Below are positions 26,132 through 34,273 of a stretch of DNA of 64,000 bases, piece by piece. The notes beneath the pieces were generated by a model that had not been told where the DNA came from, did not search any database, and saw nothing but the letters and a program-made list of their open reading frames with translations. Made by a program: the position numbers and the translations under genes. The stretch comes from Mycobacterium paragordonae (lineage in GTDB: Bacteria > Actinomycetota > Actinomycetes > Mycobacteriales > Mycobacteriaceae). The stretch spans positions 1,922,001 through 1,986,000 of the forward strand of contig NZ_CP025546.1 of assembly GCF_003614435.1 (NCBI RefSeq). The letters run 5' to 3'. Numbering within the stretch: position 1 is the first letter of the stretch; every line of letters starts with the position of its first letter.

Positions 26132-27319
26132 GTGAAAAGCCCGGCCCTCTTCCCAAGCCTCGTCAGGCTGCAACGCCGACCCACTCGCCAAAATCCGCGG
26201 CCGGCCCGCATCCCCGCGCGCACCGGCGTTCTCGCGGTCATCGCAGCCGTCGTGTTCGCGGTGGTCCTAGCTGGATGCCGGGGCTCGACCGGGGGTCAGG
26301 CTTCGACCGCGAGCTCCCCACCGGCTGCGTCGTCGACAAGCAAGCCTGATCCCAACGGGCCAGGTCCTTACACCGTCGCGGCCACCATAACCGTCGAAGG
26401 CGGCGGGTTCGGCTTGGCGGTGGACCCGAGCACCCACACCGTCTACGTCGCCAACGCTCTTGACAACACGGTGTCGGTGATCGACGGGGCGACGCGCACC
26501 GTGACTGCCACCGTGCCCGTCGGCAAGAGTCCGGCAGGCCTGGCGGTGGACTCGAGCACCCACACCGTCTACGTCGCCAACGCTGACAACACGGTGTCGG
26601 TGATCGACGGGGCGACGCGCACCGTGACCGCCACCGTGCCCGTCGGCGCCGGCCCCGTTGACCTGGCGGTGGATTCGAGTACCCACACCGTCTACGTCAC
26701 CACCGGACGTCGGTGCGGCAACGCAGGGTTCTGCTACGGCGACGGCACGATTTCGGTAATCGACGGGGCCACCCGCACCGTCGCTGGCACCATGTCCCTG
26801 AACGGTGACACAGACGACGTGGCGGTCGACCCAGAGACCCATGCCGTCTACGTCAGCACGCTCGGCGGCGTGGCAGTGATCGACGGCGCGAAACGCACCG
26901 TCACCGCCACCGTTCCCATTGAGGGACCCCATCCGGACAACTTGGCGGTCGACCCGTCCACGCACACCGTCTACGTCAGCGCGGGCGAGGGTGTGTCGGT
27001 GATCGACGGGGTGACGCGCACCGTCACCGCCACCGTGCCCTTGCACATCGACAACGGCTCGATGCGCGCGTACCCGTACGACCTGGCGGTGGACCCGGGT
27101 ACCCAGAGCGTCTACGTCACCTACGACTACAACGAGACGATGTCCGTGATCGACGGTGCGACCCGCACTGTCACCGCGACCGTGCACTTGCCCACTGGCA
27201 AGGAAACGCTCCACACGCTGGCGGTGGACCCGGGCGCCCATACCGTCTACGTCAGCAGCCCTGTCTTTGGCGCCAACCAAGGCAAAGCCACGGTGTTGGT
27301 GATCGAACGTCGATCGTAG
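26132..27319 (+). CDS. YncE-like beta-propeller lipoprotein
   Basis: A 395-residue predicted lipoprotein. A hydrophobic stretch near residues 32-47 ends in the lipobox VVLAGC; a Ser/Thr/Pro-rich linker follows, then about seven repeats of roughly 41-45 residues of the YncE/YVTN type (LAVDPSTHTVYVAN, then TVSVIDGATRTVTATVPVG). Seven blades make one propeller on the outer face of the membrane, used in this family for protein or surface binding. GTG at 26132 has GGAGAG six bases upstream and lies 3 bases after the previous stop. Repeats one and two are almost identical at the DNA level. Confidence 0.88.
   Translation: MKSPALFPSLVRLQRRPTRQNPRPARIPARTGVLAVIAAVVFAVVLAGCRGSTGGQASTASSPPAASSTSKPDPNGPGPYTVAATITVEGGGFGLAVDPSTHTVYVANALDNTVSVIDGATRTVTATVPVGKSPAGLAVDSSTHTVYVANADNTVSVIDGATRTVTATVPVGAGPVDLAVDSSTHTVYVTTGRRCGNAGFCYGDGTISVIDGATRTVAGTMSLNGDTDDVAVDPETHAVYVSTLGGVAVIDGAKRTVTATVPIEGPHPDNLAVDPSTHTVYVSAGEGVSVIDGVTRTVTATVPLHIDNGSMRAYPYDLAVDPGTQSVYVTYDYNETMSVIDGATRTVTATVHLPTGKETLHTLAVDPGAHTVYVSSPVFGANQGKATVLVIERRS
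26461..26647 (+). repeat. Near-identical tandem coding repeat, 64 bases
   Basis: Positions 26461-26524 and 26584-26647 match at 63 of 64 bases (T at 26505, C at 26628), 123 bases apart, which is 41 codons. They encode DNTVSVIDGATRTVTATVPV in adjacent propeller blades. Such identity points to recent duplication or gene conversion of a blade. Confidence 0.85.
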
Positions 27320-27495
27320 GGTGTGCCGGTGCGGACCTGATTGCGATGGAAAGGGCTGTGCAGGAGGCGCTTACGCCCACCACCCGGATGGCCACACCTC
27401 GACCTCAAGACTAAGTCGGCACATGGCCTGTCGGTCTCGCGGGTATTACTGGGAAACCGTCACACCACAGTCATCTTCGCAGCGCCGTAGAGAGC

Positions 27496-28113
27496 TCACC
27501 TGTTGCGAGTCCACCAGTCATACAAACTGGCGAGATCCGGCCCTTCGGCAATGCTGAGGAGCAGGTCGGCATCCCTCGTCCACATGATGGACTTCGCCTC
27601 GGGGTTCCCGTGCACCGGCCCGTAGACCTTGCCGCACACCACCCACCCGGCGACCTTGTCGGGTGCGCGGTTGTCACGCCAGGTTGCAGGACCGGTTCCC
27701 TCCTGGCCGGGGCACGGCAGAAACCACCAATACGCCTGGCGACTGGCGCCCTTTTCCCCCGAAAAGGCCTTATCCAGCGTGGTCTGATCCCCGTACAGCC
27801 TGTAGTAGGCATAGGTCGGGCCGCCAGGCAGGGAATTGTCCCGACATTCAAGGGCGGCCAGGGCATGCGTCGACTGCGGCACTCCCGTTGGTGAGGACGG
27901 GTTGTCCGGCGACTGGCACGAAGCGGGGCCATACCCGGCTGGCAGCACACTTCTGAGCTGTTCTTCGGGGCCGGCGCCGGCCGTCGGAGCCGCACCGATG
28001 GCGATCGTCGCGACGGCTCCGGCCACCGCAAGGGGCCGGATTGCCAGCCACCGCAACGGATTTAGATGGCTTCCGATAGTTTCGACCCTTTCGCTACGAG
28101 AACGCGCCGCCAA
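27496..28113 (-). CDS. Secreted protein of unknown function
   Basis: A 205-residue protein with a signal-like segment (WLAIRPLAVAGAVATIAIGAAPTAGA, cleavage near residue 47) and a mature domain with four cysteines (SCQSP, LECRD, LPCPG, VVCGK). The aromatic core YAYYRLYGD and QAYWWFLPCPG resembles sensor domains found on mycobacterial membrane proteins, but I cannot name the family. A shorter start is possible because the first 20 residues are polar. It is divergent from the gene at 28225 across a DosR-like box. The 176 bases before its stop are empty. Confidence 0.72.
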   Translation of the reverse strand: MAARSRSERVETIGSHLNPLRWLAIRPLAVAGAVATIAIGAAPTAGAGPEEQLRSVLPAGYGPASCQSPDNPSSPTGVPQSTHALAALECRDNSLPGGPTYAYYRLYGDQTTLDKAFSGEKGASRQAYWWFLPCPGQEGTGPATWRDNRAPDKVAGWVVCGKVYGPVHGNPEAKSIMWTRDADLLLSIAEGPDLASLYDWWTRNR

Positions 28114-28149
28114 AACCCCGCATCGCGGACCTGACCACTTCTCCGCAAA

Positions 28150-28164
28150 AGGACTTTCGGTCCT
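28150..28164. promoter_or_regulatory. DosR-box-like palindrome in a divergent promoter region
   Basis: AGGACTTTCGGTCCT, close to the GGGACTTTCGGCCC form of the DosR box. It lies 37 bases from the leftward secreted-protein start and 61 bases from the rightward start at 28225, so it could serve both. Confidence 0.4.
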
Positions 28165-28224
28165 AGCCCCTTACCGGGGAGTTCACGGACGATTGCCCAC
28201 ATCGCGGACGAAGGGAAAGCCATC

Positions 28225-29007
28225 ATGAGGTCAGGTTTGTCAGCTGTCGTATCGCCGCTAGGGCTGGTGCCGGCGCTTTTGTCGAGATGGCTGCCACATG
28301 TTCAGTTGCGGCCTCCCTCACTAGCGACTAATTCCATTGTTGAACAATGGTATTGGCGACTGGCGGATTGTCAATCGCCGTCCGAGGGAGGTGTGTCGAC
28401 TCTCAGCTCTTCAGGCATTTGCCTGGACACGAGAGTTGTGCGGGGGTACGACAGTGCGCGTCGCCCCGCAAGACCGCTGTGGACCCTGCTGCTTTTGACA
28501 GTGGCCGTGCTCGGGGGATTGCTGATGCCGAGCACCGCGCGGGCCGACCCGTCAGGTCGCCTGCTGTACGAAATGGCTGTGGTTGCACCGGATACCAGGA
28601 GCCAGGGCTGGCGTGGCGTGCTGTACGACACCGGCGGTACTCCGCTCGAAGTTCAGGGTGGGCAACGGGTGAGCACGCCCCTCGGAGACTTCGTCAATGT
28701 CCAGTGCGGGGTGCTTTGGGACGTTTGCGGAATGATCCGCGTCGACATGATGGAGTGGATGAAGACCCACACGACCAACGCGCCCACGATCGGCGTGTCG
28801 AACGACTGGGTGTACCGCATGTACGTCAGCGACGAAACCTCGGCCGAGCCGCAATGGCATAGCGCCCTCCTGCATTCGGGCAGCGAAGTAGCACCGGACG
28901 CCACACCGATCGATACTCCGATGGGCCCGTTCCGGACCGGCGGCCCTAACGCGGTCGGCTGGGCACGCGCGGGCTGGTTTCCGGTGGGCTGGCAACCGCC
29001 TTCATAG
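28225..29007 (+). CDS. Exported protein of unknown function
   Basis: The ORF is 260 residues from an ATG with AAGGGA eight bases upstream. A clear signal peptide lies well inside: PLWTLLLLTVAVLGGLLMPS, then TARADPSG. This suggests that a GTG near 28438 is the real start (about 189 residues) or that the first 70 residues are unusual. The mature part (LYEMAVVAPDTRSQGW, VNVQCGVLWDVCGMIRVDMM, WQPPS) has two cysteines that may pair. Family not recognised. It sits among other exported proteins. Confidence 0.68.
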   Translation: MRSGLSAVVSPLGLVPALLSRWLPHVQLRPPSLATNSIVEQWYWRLADCQSPSEGGVSTLSSSGICLDTRVVRGYDSARRPARPLWTLLLLTVAVLGGLLMPSTARADPSGRLLYEMAVVAPDTRSQGWRGVLYDTGGTPLEVQGGQRVSTPLGDFVNVQCGVLWDVCGMIRVDMMEWMKTHTTNAPTIGVSNDWVYRMYVSDETSAEPQWHSALLHSGSEVAPDATPIDTPMGPFRTGGPNAVGWARAGWFPVGWQPPS

Positions 29008-29068
29008 CCGCGGCCGGTCGGGGCTCCCAATGGCTCTAAAAAGAGTAATTGGACCCTTGCTGCGAATA

Positions 29069-29110
29069 TCGGGGCCCTAAGACTCTCCGCGCTTGGTTCA
29101 AAAGGCCCTT
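29069..29110. promoter_or_regulatory. Two weak DosR-box-like sites
   Basis: TCGGGGCCCTAAGACTC at 29069-29085 has one good half-site. TTGGTTCAAAAGGCCCTT at 29093-29110 reads GGGCCTTTTGAACC on the other strand. They lie about 190-230 bases before the small lipoprotein gene, in a 290-base gap that otherwise contains only a 22-codon reading frame. Confidence 0.28.
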
Positions 29111-29185
29111 CTCGAACAGCACTGGGATGCGGGAACGTGACGTTTCACGAATTCAGCACCCGCGCTACAAGATCGAGGACGTGAC

Positions 29186-29254
29186 ATGGTTCGCACACTT
29201 TCGGCGGCGGCGAGCGTAACGGCGTTTGCCGCGTTCCGCCCAGCGGCGACCTAA
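29186..29254 (+). other. 22-codon signal-peptide-like reading frame
   Basis: ATG at 29186, six bases after GAGGA, encodes MVRTLSAAASVTAFAAFRP and stops at 29254. It looks like the start of a secreted protein cut short by a stop. It could be a leader peptide, a remnant or chance. Confidence 0.25.
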
Positions 29255-29297
29255 CCCGCGGAAACCGCGAACGAGTTGCTTCTGAGAGGAGCGAAAA

Positions 29298-29492
29298 ATG
29301 TTCTTGCGCTGGCTATTCGTCTTTGCGGCAACGATTTTGGTGGCCGCCTGCGGCAACTCGCGTGGCGCGGGATCGACGACGTTTCCGGAGCCGACGCCGT
29401 ACTGCGTTTCCTGCCCTGGGACCGGCTATCACTGCGAGCACAATCCCGAGACGTGCGTGCCCGACAAGACCTCGACGACAAAGCCGAAATAG
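29298..29492 (+). CDS. Small cysteine-rich lipoprotein
   Basis: A 64-residue predicted lipoprotein. The signal RWLFVFAATILVAAC ends in a lipobox with Cys18; the mature part has four more cysteines in CVSCPGTGYHCEHNPETC and a Thr/Lys-rich tail. AGGAG lies seven bases before the ATG. It ends 56 bases before the WD40 gene on the same strand and is probably its operon partner. The C-x-x-C/C-x6-C spacing may bind metal or form disulfides; that is inference. Family not recognised. Confidence 0.75.
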   Translation: MFLRWLFVFAATILVAACGNSRGAGSTTFPEPTPYCVSCPGTGYHCEHNPETCVPDKTSTTKPK

Positions 29493-29548
29493 TCGTGGAG
29501 CCAGACCTGTGCAAGGCGGCAAACGCATTGCTGTGAAGGAGATCTTCC

Positions 29549-31777
29549 GTGGGAGAGAAGGCCGGTCCCCAGGTTGCCGTTGCACCGGATGCTGCCCAAA
29601 GGCACTCTCCCGCGGCCACAGAGCGCCCGCGGGTTCTGATAGCGGTGCTGGTGGTGACTGCCGTTGCGGCTCTGGTCGCCGCCACGGTCGGCTTCGTGAT
29701 GGCATTCCGGGCCAAGCATTCCGCGGAGCGGGATCTTCGCCAGGCGACCAGCCTTCGTCTGGTCGCCGAGGCCCAGTCGATTCTGGCCCGCACCCGACCC
29801 GGGTCGGACGTGACGGCCTTCCAAAGACTGGTTACCGCCGCGCAACTCGCGCAAACGCCCGACGACGGTCCGTTGCGCAGCGCACTGGAAAACAATTCGC
29901 GGCTCTTGAAGATCATCGAGACACCTGAGTCGGTGGACAGCGTGGCGTTCAGTCGCGACGGGCGGCGGGTCGCCTCAGGCGGCGCCAACGGAGTGCTGCT
30001 GTGGAATGCCGACACGGGCCAGCCGACCGGCGAGCGCATGAGCCTCTTCTCGATCCGTGCGGTGCAGTTCAGTCCGGACGGCGCCCGGGTCGTTGCGGTC
30101 AGTGCGAATGTCGCGCGGGTATGGGACGCCCAGACCGGTCATCCGATCGGTAACCAGCTCAGTCTTGTCGGCATTACCGACGCCGTGGCTTTCAGCCCGG
30201 ACGGTACCCGGATCGCCTGCGGCAGGCGCGACGGCACCGTGCAGGTGTGGGACCTCAATACCGGCCGAACGGTCGGGCGCTACTTTGCGGGGCACCAGGA
30301 CTCGGTGGATGCCGTGGCCTTCAGCCCCGACGGTCGGCGAATCGTCTCCGGTAGCGCAGATAAGACAATGCGGGTATGGGATACGGACACCGGTCAACCC
30401 GTCGGTCAGCAACTGATTGGCAGCAGGGTGGTCAGCGTCGCGTTCAGTCCCGATGGCGCTCGGATCGCCTCCGGTAGCGGGGACGGCACCATACAGGTGT
30501 GGGACTCCGAGGCAATCCGGGCTCTCGGAGCGCCGATGACCGGCCACACCGGGCCGGTGGGCAGCGTGGCATTCAGCCCGGACGGCAAGCGGATCGCCTC
30601 GGGTGGTGGCGACACGACCGTGCGGTTGTGGGACGCTGCCACCGGTCAGGCTGTGGGCCCGCCCCTGGTGGGCAACCTGCGCCTGGTTCACAGCGTGGCG
30701 TTCAGCCCTGACGGCAACCGGATCGTCTCCGGCGGTGAGGATCACACGGTCCGGGTATGGAGTGCGCAACCGAGCCCACTGGTCGGCCAGCCGTTGACCG
30801 GCTCGCCGGGAGCGGTAAACAGCGCTGTGTTCAGTCCCGACGGCAAGCGGATCGCCTCGGGCAGTCGCGACCGCATCGTGGTGTGGGATGCCGCGACCGG
30901 CCAACCCGTCGGCCCCTCGATCACGGGCTACGGCGGGGGAGACATTGCGTGGAGCCCAGACGGTGCACGGATCGCGGCGAGGAGTGCCGAGAACTCCGCC
31001 GTACGGGTGTGGGACGTGGCCAGCGGCGAACCCGTCGGCGCCCCGATCGGAGACAAAGTAGATATCGTCGGCTTCAGCCCGGACGGCACGCGGATCGTGT
31101 CCGGCGGCGATGACTCGTTGCGACTGTGGGACTTAGCGACCGGTCGACAGGTCGGTGATCCCATAACCGGCACGGGCTTGCTACTAAGCGTCGCATTCAG
31201 CCCGGACGGCACGCGGATCGTTTCGGGCGGTGACGACGGCATGGTGCGCCAGTGGGACGTCGCCACCCACAAGCGAATTGGCGAGCCGATGGCCGGCCCG
31301 GGCTCGGTGGACAGCGTCGCGGTCAGCCCCGACGGCAAGCGCGTTGCCGCCGGCGGTTTGAACGATGAGGTGCGCGTGTGGGACGCGGCGACCGACAGAC
31401 CCGTCGGCCAGCCGATGAACGGCCATGAGGGGGGCGTAAGGAGCGTCGCTTTCAGCCCCGACGGCAAGCGGATCGCCTCCGCCGGTAACGATTTCACCGT
31501 GCGGCTATGGGATGCCGACACCGGGCAACCCGTCGGCGCTCCGCTCAGGGGCCACACGCAGCCGGTGACGAGCGTGGCGTTCAGCCCCGATGGAAATTAT
31601 CTGGTGTCCGGCAGTGTCGACCACAGCGTCCGGTTGTGGCTCAACTATCACGATGCAGTGGTCGGGTTGTGCGCCAAGCTTTCTGCCAATATGAGCCGCC
31701 GGGAGTGGCGGGAATGGGTATCGCCCGATATCGGCTACATCGCAGGCTGCCCGGGATTACCAGTGGCAAATGGTTAG
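29549..31777 (+). CDS. Transmembrane WD40 repeat protein (STAND-like, no effector domain)
   Basis: A 742-residue protein. Residues 1-28 are polar, 29-51 are a membrane helix (VLIAVLVVTAVAALVAATVG), 52-110 are the helical FRAKHSAERDLRQATSLRL and VAEAQSILARTRPGSDV linker seen after the membrane helix in bacterial NACHT/TIR/kinase-WD40 proteins, and 120-700 are about 14 WD40 repeats (VAFSPDGKRIASGG, VRLWDAATGQPVG), enough for two propellers. It ends with a conserved tail, LCAKLSANMSRREWREWVSP. The usual N-terminal ATPase or effector is absent. AAGGAG precedes the GTG start by eight bases. Its 3' end overlaps the next gene by 8 bases. A broken relative is at 24566. Confidence 0.88.
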   Translation: MGEKAGPQVAVAPDAAQRHSPAATERPRVLIAVLVVTAVAALVAATVGFVMAFRAKHSAERDLRQATSLRLVAEAQSILARTRPGSDVTAFQRLVTAAQLAQTPDDGPLRSALENNSRLLKIIETPESVDSVAFSRDGRRVASGGANGVLLWNADTGQPTGERMSLFSIRAVQFSPDGARVVAVSANVARVWDAQTGHPIGNQLSLVGITDAVAFSPDGTRIACGRRDGTVQVWDLNTGRTVGRYFAGHQDSVDAVAFSPDGRRIVSGSADKTMRVWDTDTGQPVGQQLIGSRVVSVAFSPDGARIASGSGDGTIQVWDSEAIRALGAPMTGHTGPVGSVAFSPDGKRIASGGGDTTVRLWDAATGQAVGPPLVGNLRLVHSVAFSPDGNRIVSGGEDHTVRVWSAQPSPLVGQPLTGSPGAVNSAVFSPDGKRIASGSRDRIVVWDAATGQPVGPSITGYGGGDIAWSPDGARIAARSAENSAVRVWDVASGEPVGAPIGDKVDIVGFSPDGTRIVSGGDDSLRLWDLATGRQVGDPITGTGLLLSVAFSPDGTRIVSGGDDGMVRQWDVATHKRIGEPMAGPGSVDSVAVSPDGKRVAAGGLNDEVRVWDAATDRPVGQPMNGHEGGVRSVAFSPDGKRIASAGNDFTVRLWDADTGQPVGAPLRGHTQPVTSVAFSPDGNYLVSGSVDHSVRLWLNYHDAVVGLCAKLSANMSRREWREWVSPDIGYIAGCPGLPVANG

Positions 31778-32426
31778 AGGACCAGCCGCGCCACCTAACG
31801 CAAAGAAGGGCAAGGGCCTTGCGCTGACGGCCCTTTTGGTCGGCATCTTCGGCACATGTCTGGGGCTGTTGCCCGTGGTCGGGATGTTGGCCGCGCCGAT
31901 CGCCGTCGTGGGCCTCGGGTTCGGCGTCGTCGCCGTGGTGGGGGCGATCAGAGGAGTGCGCGAGGGCAGAGCCGGGGCCATTGCCGGCACCTTGCTCTGC
32001 GTGCTGGCACTGATCCTGGGGAGCTTCTGGATTGTCGTGATCCTCAGCTCCTTCCAGGACCGCGGCGACTCGAGAAAGTCCATCACCGGGCAGGACACCG
32101 AAGAGATTCTGCGCGACGATCTCGACGTCCAGCTCGGACAATTCGTCTTTGACAGCGATCCGGGCAAGCCCGGCAAAATGGTTGTGACTCTGCGCAATAT
32201 GAGCAACAAAAGCCAATCCTTCAGCGTCGAGGTCGAAGCTTTGGACGCCGCCGGACATCGCATCGCAGATGACACCGCTTTCGTCGACGTGCTGGCGCCG
32301 GGCGAAGTCACTCAGAGGGACATGTTCGTTTCCGTCGCAAGGGACCGGTACGACGCGATGAAGAAGGCGACCTTCAAGATCGTCGAGGCGTCGAAGTATG
32401 CACCGATGCCGCCGCCGACGAAGTAA
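31770..32426 (+). CDS. DUF4190-type membrane protein with extracytoplasmic domain
   Basis: A 218-residue protein. KGLALTALLVGIFGTCLGLL, LAAPIAVVGLGFGVVAVVGA and GAIAGTLLCVLALILGSFWI are membrane helices in the DUF4190 style (residues 15-95). The remainder is an FxLYD/telomeric-type beta domain (QLGQFVFDS, MVVTLRNMSNKSQSFSVEVE) probably outside the membrane. It begins 8 bases inside the WD40 gene, so both are translated from one message. The pairing suggests a joint membrane complex. Confidence 0.8.
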   Translation: MVRGPAAPPNAKKGKGLALTALLVGIFGTCLGLLPVVGMLAAPIAVVGLGFGVVAVVGAIRGVREGRAGAIAGTLLCVLALILGSFWIVVILSSFQDRGDSRKSITGQDTEEILRDDLDVQLGQFVFDSDPGKPGKMVVTLRNMSNKSQSFSVEVEALDAAGHRIADDTAFVDVLAPGEVTQRDMFVSVARDRYDAMKKATFKIVEASKYAPMPPPTK

Positions 32427-32576
32427 GAGAATGCACAGCCGAATTTCTCTGTGCCGCAACGCAATATCACGCTTCGACGCTGGACCGTCCCGGTCGCGCG
32501 CAAAGGCAAGGGTGGCGCGCGGCGCGGGGGAGGCCCAGGTACGGTGGTCCTACGCCACTGCCATGGGAGGGTGTGT

Positions 32577-33326
32577 ATGCCCGACTCGCTGCCCGGTCCT
32601 CGTCTGCGCCAGGTGGCGCTGGTTGTGCACGACTGCGAGAACACCGCCACTGCTCTGCAGGAGACGTTCGGCTGGCCGGGGCCGTTCCATGACCCGGGGG
32701 TTGGCGAGTTCGGGCTGATCAACGCGGTGTTCCCGGTCGGCGATACCTTCGTGGAAGTCGTCTCTCCCGTGCGGCCCGACACCACCGCCGGGCGCTACCT
32801 GGTCCGCCGCGGATCAGACAGCGGCTACATGGCCATTTTCCATGTGCCCTCGCTCGAGGGGGCCCGCCGCCGGGTGGCCGAGCTGGGAGTTCGAGTCGTG
32901 TGGAAGGTTGACCTCGAGGACATCGCCGGTACCCACTTGCACCCCAAGGACATCCCCGGGGCGATCGTGTCCCTCGACTGGGCGTCGCCCACCCGCTCGT
33001 GGCGCTGGGCGGGACCGGCATGGACGGGCACCGCGCCCGATCACTCGGCCGGCGGAATCGCCGGCATCACGGTCAGCGTGGAAGAACCGCCCACGGCCGC
33101 TCACCGGTGGGCCCAGGTTCTCGGGCTCGACGCGGAGGAAGATGGCCGGCTGGCCGTGGTCCGGCTGCATGCGGCCGGCCAAGCCGTGCGGTTCGTACCG
33201 GCGGTCGACGGCCGCGCCGAAGGCATCTCCGAGATCTGGTTGACACCGGGCCTCGAGGGCCTGCCCCGCGGCGCGGGGCCGGTCGCCGAGATAGGCGGAG
33301 TGCGTTTCGTCGTGGGCGCGCCGTGA
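32577..33326 (+). CDS. VOC/glyoxalase superfamily protein
   Basis: A 249-residue protein of the vicinal-oxygen-chelate fold. RLRQVALVVHDCENTATALQ near residue 9 and GIAGITVSVEEPPTAAHRWA near 160 start two beta-alpha-beta-beta-beta units, and HLHPKDIPGAIVSLDW holds probable metal-side residues. GGGAGG lies six bases before the ATG at 32577. Glyoxalase, dioxygenase or isomerase activity cannot be told. It stands after the membrane block and has no obvious partner. Confidence 0.85.
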   Translation: MPDSLPGPRLRQVALVVHDCENTATALQETFGWPGPFHDPGVGEFGLINAVFPVGDTFVEVVSPVRPDTTAGRYLVRRGSDSGYMAIFHVPSLEGARRRVAELGVRVVWKVDLEDIAGTHLHPKDIPGAIVSLDWASPTRSWRWAGPAWTGTAPDHSAGGIAGITVSVEEPPTAAHRWAQVLGLDAEEDGRLAVVRLHAAGQAVRFVPAVDGRAEGISEIWLTPGLEGLPRGAGPVAEIGGVRFVVGAP

Positions 33327-33419
33327 CGGCCCTCGAAACAGGATCGGGAGCCTAGAAGGCCATTATTTTCGCAGCTAGAACCAATGATCGTCGGTCCGGC
33401 TCCTTGGTAGGGTTGACTC

Positions 33420-33764
33420 GTGGGCGGCGAGTTCATCGAGATCCGCATAACCGAGCCCTGGGAATTTGACCAGCGAGTGCCCGACGTCATCCGTCCGCGG
33501 CTGCTGGACTGGCAGGTTGACGCCAAGGGTGCGCACGTCGCCTGGCGTTACCGCATAACCCGCTTCGAGCAGGACGGCCAACCGAGGTGGTCGTTGGACG
33601 GGACGGGCCAGCACCCGTGGACCAGCGATGACGTCGAGTATCTGAAGGACGTAGCCGAGCACCACGCCGGCCGGCTGTTGCACCGACAGCGATGGCGGCC
33701 CACAAGCATGTACAACGACCAGGAGCCACCGCTGTGGATGGATGGTCGAGGATTTTCCTCATAG
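33420..33764 (+). CDS. Conserved hypothetical protein
   Basis: A 114-residue cytosolic protein starting at GTG 33420 (MGGEFIEIRITEPWEFDQRV). It has an alternating strand pattern (VAWRYRITRFEQDGQ), then an alpha-helix (DVEYLKDVAEHHAGRLLHR). No family was recognised. It ends 16 bases before the LURP-one-like gene and is probably expressed with it. No ribosome site is obvious. Confidence 0.6.
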   Translation: MGGEFIEIRITEPWEFDQRVPDVIRPRLLDWQVDAKGAHVAWRYRITRFEQDGQPRWSLDGTGQHPWTSDDVEYLKDVAEHHAGRLLHRQRWRPTSMYNDQEPPLWMDGRGFSS

Positions 33765-33780
33765 GGCTTCGGAGACTGCT

Positions 33781-34269
33781 TTGAGCAATCTGATCATCAA
33801 CGCAAAAATGTTCTCGCTGGGTGGCGAGTTTTGGGTGACGGACGACGCGGGAAATCCTCGCTATCAGGTCATCGGTAGCTTTTTAAAGATCCCGAAAGAA
33901 TTTCGTATTTACGACGTGCAGGGTCGGGACCTGGCTGGCGTAACGCACACGATTGTCTCGCTGCTGCCGCGCTTTACGCTCGAAATCGGCGGCCAGCAGG
34001 TAGCGGTGATCCAGAAGAAGCCCAGCTTTTTCCAGCCCAAGTACAGCATCGATGCGTACGGCGTCGAGGTGGTGGGCAATATCTGGGACATGAATTTTGA
34101 AATCCAGCGTGGCGGCGCTGTCATCGGGCGAATCGACAAGCAATGGTCTGTCCGCGACAGGTACCGGATTGAGGTGCTGGATCCGCGCGACGAGCTGCTG
34201 GTGCTGGGCTTGGTGCTCGCCATCAACTACGTCAAGAAGGAAGGGGCGCGGCGGAGGGCAACACAATGA
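33781..34269 (+). CDS. LURP-one-related family protein
   Basis: A 162-residue protein of the LOR/Tubby-like fold, twelve strands around a helix, found in bacteria with unknown ligand. KMFSLGGEFWVTDDAGNPRY opens it, followed by YDVQGRDLAGVTHTIVSL and IGRIDKQWSVRDRYRIEV, as in the family. TTG at 33781 is selected because GGAG stands six bases upstream and because family members begin about ten residues before MFSLG. It converges on the glycosidase gene with a 4-base gap. Confidence 0.82.
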   Translation: MSNLIINAKMFSLGGEFWVTDDAGNPRYQVIGSFLKIPKEFRIYDVQGRDLAGVTHTIVSLLPRFTLEIGGQQVAVIQKKPSFFQPKYSIDAYGVEVVGNIWDMNFEIQRGGAVIGRIDKQWSVRDRYRIEVLDPRDELLVLGLVLAINYVKKEGARRRATQ

Positions 34270-34273
34270 ACAG

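Noticed and set aside
29940..31640. CRISPR- or satellite-like repetition
   Set aside because: The regular recurrence of AGCCCCGACGG-type words comes from WD40 repeats in one coding frame; spacing and sequence vary as protein repeats do. The same is true of the propeller gene at 26400-27300.
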